Source: Acidimicrobiia bacterium (GTDB lineage Bacteria > Actinomycetota > Acidimicrobiia > Acidimicrobiales > Poriferisodalaceae). From it: a stretch of DNA of 6,206 nt. Below are positions 1-5,740 of the stretch, piece by piece (the stretch's first letter is position 1; each line of letters begins with the position of its first letter). Location of the stretch: assembly GCA_026983855.1 (NCBI GenBank), contig JALSTE010000809.1, positions 1 through 6,206 of the forward strand, given 5' to 3'. The notes below the pieces were generated by a model. That model saw only the letters and a list, made by a program, of their open reading frames with translations, did no database searches and was not told where the DNA came from. Both the position numbers and the translations under genes were made by a program.

Positions 1-1
1 C

Positions 2-3000
2 GGGGCCGTCCTCCGCCACCGCCTACGGGTCACCAACTCCGGCACCTCCGACGCCCACGACGCCACGGTGACGGCCACCGTCCCCTTCGGGATGGTTCCC
101 CTGACGTCCCCCGGCGGAGCTCCGGCCTCCGACGGGGGTCAGGTGACGGGCTCGACGGGATCAGTGGGCACCTGGGACCAGGGCGCCCGCCGGATCACCT
201 GGGCGGTGGTGGGGCCCCTGGCCCCGGGCGGCGGCGTCACCGACCTGGACTTCGACACCGCCCTGGATCCCTCCGTCAACCTGACGGAGGGACAGGATCT
301 GACCGGCACCGCCACCGTCGACAGCTACTTCGCCCTGGACGCCGCGACCCGGGCCGCCATCGGAAACGGGGACGTGCCCACCTACGGCAACGGGGCCACG
401 GCCACCCGGGGGTCCCTGCTGCCCGATTCCACCACGGTGGAGGTCCACTTCCCCCAGGTCACCCTGGCCAAGACGGCCGTGGACGACGCCTCCGACGCCC
501 GCCTCGACACCCCGTTCACCTGGCGCCTCACCGCCACCAACGGCTCCGCCGCCAGGGCCTTCGACCTCGACGTGGTCGACACCATCCCCACCGGCTGGAG
601 TTACGTCCCCGGATCGGCCGTGGTCGACACCCCCTACGCGGGACCGGTGTCCACCGAACCCGCCATCAGTGGATCCACCCTGACCTGGGCCGGCGTGGTC
701 AGCGGCCCCTCCCAACCGCTGCACCCCACCGACTTCGTGACCGTCACCTACCGGACCCGACCCGATTCGGCCGTGCTGGCCCCCGACACCCCCACGGGGA
801 CCGCCAACACCGGTGCGGCCAACCCCCACGTGAACACCGCCACCGCCGCGGTCACCGACGCCTCGGGCTCGGCCTCGTGCTGTGACACGGGAGGCGGCCC
901 GGTGCCGTACTCGACCACCGACACCGCCTCGGCCGTGATCCGGCGGGCCGACCTGTCCCTGACCAAGACCCTGTTGGACCCACCGCCGATCTACAACGGC
1001 GACCTGGTCACCTACGCCCTGGTCCTGACCAACGACGGGCCCGACACCGCCACCGGCGTGGTGGTGACCGACACCTTCGCTCCCGACCTGGTCCACTCCG
1101 CCGTGGTCCGCATCGACACCGGCACCTACGACCCCGCCACCGGTCAGTGGACGGTGCCCAGCGTGGGGCCGGGGAGCTCAGTGGAGCTGCACCTGCGGAT
1201 GGAGGTGGCCACCTCCGGGGCGGTGACCAACACGGCCGAGATCACCTCCGCCCCCCAGTGGGATCCCGACTCCACCCCCGGCAACGCCGACCCCGCCGAG
1301 GACGACCTGGCCACCGTCTCGATCACCGCCCTGGACACCAGCCTGGGCAACCGGGTCTGGCTGGATCTCGACGGCGACGGGGTGGAGGACCCGGCCGAAC
1401 CCGGGATACCGGGCGTCGGGGTGTACGTGTCGTGGACCGGGCCCGACAGCAGCCTCCAGGTGAGATCGTCCACCACCGACTCCGACGGCAACTGGAACGT
1501 GTCGGGCCTCCCGGTCAACACCCCCCTCACGGTCACCGTCGATCCCTCCGACACCTCCACCCCGGCCGGCACCGGGGGCGCCGGAGGATCCCTGCCCCCG
1601 GGTCTGACACCCACCTGGGAGCTGGGCGACGGCCCCGCCGTGACGGCCTCCCGCGCCGCCAACGGCCACACCACCGGTTTGGACCACCAGACCGGTGGGA
1701 TAGTCCTGACCTCGTCGACCTCCACCTACCTGGACGTGGACTTCGGCTACCGGGGGATCAACTCCCTCGGTGACGAGGTGTGGATGGATCTGGACGGCGG
1801 CGGCGAGTCCTCCCCCGAGCCCGGTGACCCGCCTCTGGTCGGCCTCGACCTCAGCGTGACCTGGGCGGGCTTCGACGGTGTCACCGGCAACGCCGACGAC
1901 CTGACCCTCAGCACCACCACCGACGCCACCGGCCACTACCTCTTCGACGGACTGCCCGACGGAACCTACGAGGTCTCCGTGGATCCGGCCGGGCTGTTCG
2001 GCGGGGCCGTACCCACCTTCGACCTCGACGGGGTGGGTACCGCCCACGACAGCGGCCCGGTGGACCTGGGCCCCTCCACCCCGCCCGATGACCGCCGTGA
2101 CGTGGACTTCGCCTACACCGGAGCCGGTTCCGTGGGCGACACGGTCTGGTTCGACCGCGACGCCGACGGCGCCGTGGATCCCGGGGAGGTGGGCCTGGCC
2201 GGGCTGGGGGTGACCGGCGCCTACACCCTTCCGGGGGGAGGCACCGTCACCCTGACCACCACCACCGACGGGAACGGCCACTATTCCTTCACCGGCCTTC
2301 CCCTGGACCTGCCGGTCACGGTGACGGTGGACCCCGCCGGTCTGCCGGCCGGATTCTCCCCCGTGTCCGACCCCGACGGGGTGGCCACCCCCCACACCGC
2401 GGTGGTGATCCCGACCACGGCCCAGCCGGTGGTGACCGACGCCGATTTCGGATACGCCGGCTCCGGTTCCATCGGGGACTCCGTGTGGTTCGACGTGGAC
2501 GGTGACGGTTCCGACACCCCCGCCGCCTCCGACTTCCCCCTGCCCGGGACCACGGTGACCCTCACCTGGGTCAACCCCACCGGGGGATCCGACATGACCG
2601 CCACCGCCACGACCGACCCCTCCGGCTCCTACCTCTTCGCCAACCTGCCCCCCGGCTCCTACACCGTCACCCTCAGCCCACCGGCGGGCACGGTGGCCAC
2701 CTTCGACGCCGACGGCGGTGGTGACCTGAGCTCGGCGGTGACCCTCACCGACGGACAGGCCGACCTGACCCACGACTTCGCCGTCACCGGTACGGCCTCG
2801 GTGGGTGACACCGTCTGGCACGACCTCGATGCCGACGGTGTCCTCGACGACGGCCCGGGCGGGGAGTCCGGAATCGGGGGGGTGACCCTCGAGGTGGCCT
2901 GGCTGGACACCACGGGCACCGCCATCCACACCTGGACCACCATCACCGACGGCAACGGCAACTACGTGGTGGAACGACTTCCGGCCGGGGAGTTCTCCGT

Positions 3001-4036
3001 GACCGTTCTGGAAACCACCGTTCCCGGGGGGTTGGCCCAGGTGACCGACCCCGACGCCACCCTCGACGGAGCCGCCGACACCACCCTGGAGCCCGGGGAG
3101 GCCGAGCGGGGGATGGACTTCGGCTACCGACCCCAGGCCGACCTGGCCCTGGACAAGTCCCACACCGGGGACTTCCGGGTGGGTGAGGACAACACCTGGA
3201 CCATCTCCGTGACCAACCACGGCCCCGCCGCGGCCGGGGCCCCGGTCCGGGTCACCGACACCCTCCCCGAGGGGATCTCCTGGGTGGGATCGGTGGGCGA
3301 CGACTGGTCCTGTGACGCCGACGGCGCCACCGTGACCTGCACCCTGGTGGGATCCGACGGTTCGCAGGTGGACCTGGCGTCAGGGGCCACCGCCACCGTG
3401 AAGCTGACCGTGAGGCCCGATGCCGACGTGGCGGTGTCGGTGGCCAACACCGCCCGGGTGACCTCGGCCACCGCCGATCCGGCCCCCCTCAATGACACCG
3501 ACTCCGACACCGTGGCCATCCCCAGGGCGGTTCTGTCCCTGGCCAAGACCCTCGACGGCACCCTCTACCCCGGCGAGAAGGCCGTGTACGAGCTGACGGT
3601 CACCAACACCGGCCCCTCGGCCACCAACGGACCGGTCACCGTCACCGACGACCTTCCCCCCGGACTGCGGTACCTCTCGGCCGCCGGGCCCGAGGGCTCG
3701 ACCTGTTCGGCCAGTGGACAAAAGGTGACCTGCACCCTCGACTCCACCATCCCCCTGGGGGAGAAGGTCGTGTTCCGGATCGACACCCAGGTGGAGGCCG
3801 GGACCGGTGACCAGATCATCAACACCGCCACCGTGGAGGGGGGCTCGATGGTGAACGGCTCGGTCCTGCCCAGCGGTCAGATCGGGGGAATCACCGAGTC
3901 CCAGGCCCCCGGGACGGTGGCCCCGGCCCGTCTGGCCTTCACCGGTCTCGCCGTCCGGGCCCTGCTGTGGACCGCCCTGTCACTGCTGGTCGTGGGGTCC
4001 GGCCTCATCCTCGGGACCCGCCGTCGCCGCATCTGA
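2..4036 (+). CDS. Giant sortase-anchored surface protein with DUF11 and SdrD B-like domains (5' end outside window)
   Basis: The frame is open from the left edge, so the true start and signal peptide lie upstream. The GTG at 68 is inside a DUF11-like strand (reading VTNSGTSDAHDATV across it) and is not the start. The window holds 1344 codons. Domain order by base: a partial DUF11/isopeptide-type domain (2 to about 455); a second (about 458-940), starting VTLAKTA; a third (947-1330), starting ADLSLTKT; five SdrD B-like Ca-binding domains (1343-3130); two more DUF11 domains (3137-3520 and 3527-3880), each with a Cys pair (SCDADGATVTC, TCSASGQKVTC) that could form a disulfide; then an LAFTG anchor. 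Each DUF11 copy has the conserved Lys near its start (AKT, TKT, DKS, AKT), and several end in an NTA motif. In this fold class Lys and Asn can form an intramolecular isopeptide bond, which is inferred here. The likely role is a stalk-like adhesin or cell-wall protein; the ligand is unknown. The 3' end overlaps the convergent WYL regulator gene by 57 bases, and no terminator hairpin was seen between them. Confidence 0.93.
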   Translation, partial: GAVLRHRLRVTNSGTSDAHDATVTATVPFGMVPLTSPGGAPASDGGQVTGSTGSVGTWDQGARRITWAVVGPLAPGGGVTDLDFDTALDPSVNLTEGQDLTGTATVDSYFALDAATRAAIGNGDVPTYGNGATATRGSLLPDSTTVEVHFPQVTLAKTAVDDASDARLDTPFTWRLTATNGSAARAFDLDVVDTIPTGWSYVPGSAVVDTPYAGPVSTEPAISGSTLTWAGVVSGPSQPLHPTDFVTVTYRTRPDSAVLAPDTPTGTANTGAANPHVNTATAAVTDASGSASCCDTGGGPVPYSTTDTASAVIRRADLSLTKTLLDPPPIYNGDLVTYALVLTNDGPDTATGVVVTDTFAPDLVHSAVVRIDTGTYDPATGQWTVPSVGPGSSVELHLRMEVATSGAVTNTAEITSAPQWDPDSTPGNADPAEDDLATVSITALDTSLGNRVWLDLDGDGVEDPAEPGIPGVGVYVSWTGPDSSLQVRSSTTDSDGNWNVSGLPVNTPLTVTVDPSDTSTPAGTGGAGGSLPPGLTPTWELGDGPAVTASRAANGHTTGLDHQTGGIVLTSSTSTYLDVDFGYRGINSLGDEVWMDLDGGGESSPEPGDPPLVGLDLSVTWAGFDGVTGNADDLTLSTTTDATGHYLFDGLPDGTYEVSVDPAGLFGGAVPTFDLDGVGTAHDSGPVDLGPSTPPDDRRDVDFAYTGAGSVGDTVWFDRDADGAVDPGEVGLAGLGVTGAYTLPGGGTVTLTTTTDGNGHYSFTGLPLDLPVTVTVDPAGLPAGFSPVSDPDGVATPHTAVVIPTTAQPVVTDADFGYAGSGSIGDSVWFDVDGDGSDTPAASDFPLPGTTVTLTWVNPTGGSDMTATATTDPSGSYLFANLPPGSYTVTLSPPAGTVATFDADGGGDLSSAVTLTDGQADLTHDFAVTGTASVGDTVWHDLDADGVLDDGPGGESGIGGVTLEVAWLDTTGTAIHTWTTITDGNGNYVVERLPAGEFSVTVLETTVPGGLAQVTDPDATLDGAADTTLEPGEAERGMDFGYRPQADLALDKSHTGDFRVGEDNTWTISVTNHGPAAAGAPVRVTDTLPEGISWVGSVGDDWSCDADGATVTCTLVGSDGSQVDLASGATATVKLTVRPDADVAVSVANTARVTSATADPAPLNDTDSDTVAIPRAVLSLAKTLDGTLYPGEKAVYELTVTNTGPSATNGPVTVTDDLPPGLRYLSAAGPEGSTCSASGQKVTCTLDSTIPLGEKVVFRIDTQVEAGTGDQIINTATVEGGSMVNGSVLPSGQIGGITESQAPGTVAPARLAFTGLAVRALLWTALSLLVVGSGLILGTRRRRI
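1343..3130 (+). repeat. Five tandem SdrD B-like (Cna-B type) domain repeats
   Basis: Five protein repeats of roughly 105-140 residues start at bases 1343, 1766, 2132, 2471 and 2801. Each opens with the signature (L/V/I)G(N/D)xVWxDxD: LGNRVWLDLDGDG, LGDEVWMDLDGGG, VGDTVWFDRDADG, IGDSVWFDVDGDG and VGDTVWHDLDADG. The next landmark is a TTxDxxGxYxFxxLP-type core, and most copies close with DFGY or DFAY. The Asp-rich opening loop is the known Ca2+-binding element of SdrD B domains and rigidifies the stalk. Copy 2 has lost acidic ligands (GGGESSPEPG instead of DGxxDPxEPG), and copy 4 has an insertion in this loop, so calcium binding may be weaker there. The copies are divergent at the DNA level, so this is an old expansion and not a recent tandem duplication. 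Confidence 0.88.
3932..4033 (+). other. Cell-wall sorting signal: LAFTG, membrane helix, RRRR tail
   Basis: The last 34 codons encode LAFTG (3932-3946), a hydrophobic helix (about 3947-4015, including ALLWTALSLLVVGSGLILG) and a basic tail, RRRRI, before the TGA. This is the classic three-part sortase signal. LAxTG in place of LPxTG is the form associated with class E sortases of high-GC actinobacteria. The expected outcome is cleavage between Thr and Gly and covalent attachment to the cell wall. No sortase gene is in the window. Confidence 0.9.
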
Positions 4037-5005
4037 CCCCCGTCCGGGCCCGACTCGGTAGCGGTCGCACAGCTCCCGACCGATGTCGGCCAGCATCTCC
4101 CGGGCCTCGGGCGGTTCCAGGATCTCCAGGCCCTCCACCAGTCCCGCCAGCTGACGGGTCAGGGACTCCAGCGAATGGCCCCGGATCTCGACCCGGCGAC
4201 GTTCCGGCTCGGATCCGGCGACCCTCTCGCCCGGGTCCACCCCCAGGCCCGGTAGGACCGTCAGGATCCGGCGGGCCCAGGGTTCGGCCTCGGCCACCAC
4301 GGTCGCCTTCCACCGCCGCTGGTCGAACGATGTCGTGATGTCCCGCCAGGCCGAGGTCAGGTCGAAGTCGGTGGGGCGTTCGAAGGTCCGTCCGGTGGCC
4401 TCCACCGACAACACCCGGTCCAGACGGAAGGTGCGTCTTCCCGCCTCGGTGTCGGCCACCAGGTACCAGACCCCCGCCTTGGCCACCAGACCCAGTGGCC
4501 GGACCGTCCGGGTGCTTCGCCGGCCCGAGGGACTCCCGTACCGGAGTTCGAGTTCCTCCCGGGCGATCACCCCCCTCTGGAGCAGCTCACGATCGGTATC
4601 CGAGCCCTGGATCCCCGCCCCGCTCCAGCGGGTGCCGTCGACCAGGACCGTCTGGGCCGCCGCCTCGGCCTCGTCCCTCAGGGGTTCGGGTGTGGCCGAG
4701 ATCAGCTTCCGCAGGGCCCGACCGAGTTCGGGGCCCGAGTGGGGTGAGGCCGCCAGGGCCACGAACAGGGCCCTCACCTCGGGTCCCATCATCCCGGTGA
4801 GATCGGTGCGGGCCCCACCGATCAGCGACCATCCCCCACCCCTCCCGGGCCGTGGGTAGACGGGCACCCCGGCCATGGCCAGGGCCTCGAGGTCCCTGCG
4901 GGCGGTCCGCTCCGACACCTCCAGCTCGCCGGCCAGTTCGGCCGCCGTCATCCTTCCCCGGGCCTGCAGCAGCAGGAGGGTGGCGATCAGACGGTCGGCG
5001 CGCAT
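3980..5005 (-). CDS. HTH-WYL domain transcriptional regulator (DeoR-like/PafC-like architecture)
   Basis: This gene encodes 341 residues, the usual size for this family. Residues 1-60 form a winged helix-turn-helix (LIATLLLLQARGRMTAAELA, then VSERTARRDLEAL and a GRGGGWSL wing). A WYL domain spans about 135-205, with the family motif W180-Y181-L182 in AGVWYLVA and the conserved TFRLDRV strand at 192-198. A WCX-like C-terminal domain runs from about 232 to 315 (ending IGRELCDRY). The remaining 25 residues are an unconserved-looking tail rich in Ala, Gly, Asp and Glu. I chose the ATG at 5005 because family homology begins at MRADRLIATL and a -10-like CATACT lies six bases upstream; the frame is open further upstream to 5251, but that part runs through the divergent gene. 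WYL domains are thought to sense ligands, often nucleic-acid-derived, but the ligand here is unknown. The gene is divergent from the TIGR03086 gene, so it probably controls that gene and itself. Its 3' end lies inside the surface-protein gene. Confidence 0.93.
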   Translation of the reverse strand: MRADRLIATLLLLQARGRMTAAELAGELEVSERTARRDLEALAMAGVPVYPRPGRGGGWSLIGGARTDLTGMMGPEVRALFVALAASPHSGPELGRALRKLISATPEPLRDEAEAAAQTVLVDGTRWSGAGIQGSDTDRELLQRGVIAREELELRYGSPSGRRSTRTVRPLGLVAKAGVWYLVADTEAGRRTFRLDRVLSVEATGRTFERPTDFDLTSAWRDITTSFDQRRWKATVVAEAEPWARRILTVLPGLGVDPGERVAGSEPERRRVEIRGHSLESLTRQLAGLVEGLEILEPPEAREMLADIGRELCDRYRVGPGRGSDAATAGPEDEAGPHDQQ

Positions 5006-5011
5006 ATCCCG

Positions 5012-5017
5012 AGTATG
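5012..5017 (-). promoter_or_regulatory. Putative -10 element of the WYL regulator (leaderless start)
   Basis: On the minus strand CATACT is followed by six bases (CGGGAT) and then the ATG at 5005. That spacing places the transcription start at or next to the A of ATG, which would give a leaderless mRNA. No Shine-Dalgarno sequence is visible and no clear -35 was found at 16-18 bp. The call rests on a 4-of-6 match to TATAAT plus the same spacing at the two other starts in the window. Confidence 0.4.
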
Positions 5018-5028
5018 ACCAACAAAGC

Positions 5029-5043
5029 GGCCAGGAGATGGCC
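5029..5043. promoter_or_regulatory. Inverted repeat, candidate operator in the divergent promoter region
   Basis: GGCCA-GGAGA-TGGCC is a perfect 5-bp inverted repeat with a 5-base spacer (15 bp in total). It lies near the middle of the 62 bases separating the start of the WYL regulator (5005) from the preferred start of the TIGR03086 gene (5068). It sits upstream of both putative -10 hexamers, where a dimeric regulator could affect both promoters. The arms are short and the genome is GC-rich, so chance occurrence is possible. Confidence 0.35.
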
Positions 5044-5055
5044 ACTTTCCTCCCC

Positions 5056-5061
5056 GATGAT
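5056..5061 (+). promoter_or_regulatory. Putative -10 element of the TIGR03086 gene (leaderless start)
   Basis: GATGAT (4 of 6 matches to TATAAT) is followed by GTCCCC and then ATG at 5068, the same six-base spacing as at the other two starts. No Shine-Dalgarno sequence precedes this ATG. The promoter call also helps choose 5068 over the in-frame ATG at 5038. Confidence 0.35.
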
Positions 5062-5067
5062 GTCCCC

Positions 5068-5706
5068 ATGACCAGAAACACCCAAGACACCCAGGACACG
5101 CAAGACACCGCCATCGGGGCCGGGGAGCCCGGTCCCCCGCCCGACCCCCGCCCCCGCCTGGAACGCTCACTGCGTACGGCGGCGGAGGTGATGGACCATC
5201 TCCGGGAGGACAATGCGGCCCTCCCCTCCCCCTGCGGGGAGTGGAACGCACTCGACGTGGCCCGCCACCTGGTGGCGGTGGCCGACCGCATCACCGCCCT
5301 GGGGCAGGGGCGCGACCCCAACCCGCTGCCCACCATGGCCGAGGGCCTGGAGCCCGCCGACTGCTCCCCGGCCCTGGATTCCGCCACCGGCCGGGCCCTG
5401 GAGGCCTGGGCCGACGACTCGGTGTTGGGGGCCATGGTCACCGTGCCCTGGGGTCGGGTGCCGGGGGCGGTGGCGGCGGCCATCTACTCCGCCGAGGTTC
5501 TGGTCCACACCTGGGACCTGGCCCGGGCCCTGGGGGTTGAACCCTCATGGTCAACCGACGATCTGGAGGCCGCCCTGGGGGACGTCATGAGGGGGTTGCC
5601 CCCCGAGCCCCGTGGGGGTGAGATCCCCTTCGGGCCTCCCACCGAGGTCGGCACCGACGCCACCGCCGCCGATCGTCTGGCTGCCTGGGCGGGCCGCTCG
5701 GTCTGA
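5068..5706 (+). CDS. TIGR03086-family metal-binding protein (DinB / mycothiol maleylpyruvate isomerase N-terminal fold)
   Basis: This gene encodes 212 residues, close to the usual family size. Landmarks: PCGEWNALDVARHLV at 55-69, the family's PCxxWxxxDLxxH signature with H67; YSAEVLVHTWDLARALG at 140-156, with E143, H147 and D150; and a C-terminal FGPPTEV...ADRLAAWAGR. In mycothiol-dependent maleylpyruvate isomerase the metal ligands are, as I recall, His52, Glu144 and His148; H67, E143 and H147 reproduce this set, including the ExxxH spacing. A divalent metal and possible mycothiol use are inferred; the substrate is unknown. The first 30 residues are low-complexity (TQDTQDTQDT and a Pro-rich stretch) and lie outside the fold. 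Start choice: an in-frame ATG at 5038 would add ten residues, but its AGGAG directly abuts the ATG and it lies inside the inverted repeat, so 5068 is preferred. The gene lies 34 bases before the selenoprotein gene on the same strand. Confidence 0.88.
   Translation: MTRNTQDTQDTQDTAIGAGEPGPPPDPRPRLERSLRTAAEVMDHLREDNAALPSPCGEWNALDVARHLVAVADRITALGQGRDPNPLPTMAEGLEPADCSPALDSATGRALEAWADDSVLGAMVTVPWGRVPGAVAAAIYSAEVLVHTWDLARALGVEPSWSTDDLEAALGDVMRGLPPEPRGGEIPFGPPTEVGTDATAADRLAAWAGRSV
5080..5106 (+). repeat. Three imperfect 9-bp tandem repeats encoding TQD
   Basis: ACCCAAGAC, ACCCAGGAC and ACGCAAGAC follow one another directly and encode Thr-Gln-Asp three times near the N-terminus of the TIGR03086 protein. 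The unit is a multiple of three, so gain or loss of a copy keeps the frame. It lies before the folded domain and probably has no catalytic role. Confidence 0.8.
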
Positions 5707-5728
5707 CACCGGACCGGTCGGGGCGGAC

Positions 5729-5734
5729 TACCTT
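5729..5734 (+). promoter_or_regulatory. Putative -10 element of the AhpD-like selenoprotein gene (leaderless start)
   Basis: TACCTT fits the actinobacterial TANNNT -10 pattern and is followed by six bases (GCCCCC) and then ATG at 5741. A CTGACA sequence at 5703-5708 resembles a -35 (5 of 6 bases), but its 20-base spacing is long and it overlaps the stop codon of the preceding gene. The only G-rich stretch upstream (about 5720-5726) is too far from the ATG to be a good ribosome binding site. The gene may thus have its own promoter in addition to readthrough from the gene before it. Confidence 0.4.
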
Positions 5735-5740
5735 GCCCCC

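Noticed and set aside
68..70. GTG at 68 as the start of the surface protein
   Set aside because: The frame is open to the left edge and the upstream codons complete a DUF11-like strand. No signal peptide follows the GTG.
161..1096. Minus-strand open frame of 311 codons
   Set aside because: It is a low-complexity Gly/Val-rich shadow of the DUF11 coding sequence and has no family similarity.
1178..3220. Long minus-strand open frame of 680 codons inside the surface-protein gene
   Set aside because: Its translation is Gly/Val/His-rich with no recognisable domain, as expected for the antisense of Asp/Thr/Pro-rich repeats in GC-rich DNA. The plus-strand frame has clear domain structure throughout.
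4037..4100. Rho-independent terminator between the convergent genes
   Set aside because: No hairpin followed by a T-run was found on either strand, and the genes overlap.
4335..4859. Plus-strand open frames inside the WYL regulator (4335-4859 and 4495-4800)
   Set aside because: They are Ser/Arg/Pro-rich antisense shadows with no recognisable domain. The minus strand carries a full HTH-WYL protein.
4852..5067. Longer TIGR03086 protein starting at 4852 or at 5038
   Set aside because: The extension to 4852 lies antisense to the HTH-coding part of the regulator and is Pro/Arg-rich. The ATG at 5038 has AGGAG with no spacer and sits inside the inverted repeat.
5006..5251. N-terminal extension of the WYL regulator to an ATG at 5251
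   Set aside because: It would run through the divergent TIGR03086 gene and encodes a Pro/Gly/Arg-rich stretch without homology. The HTH domain starts at the ATG at 5005.
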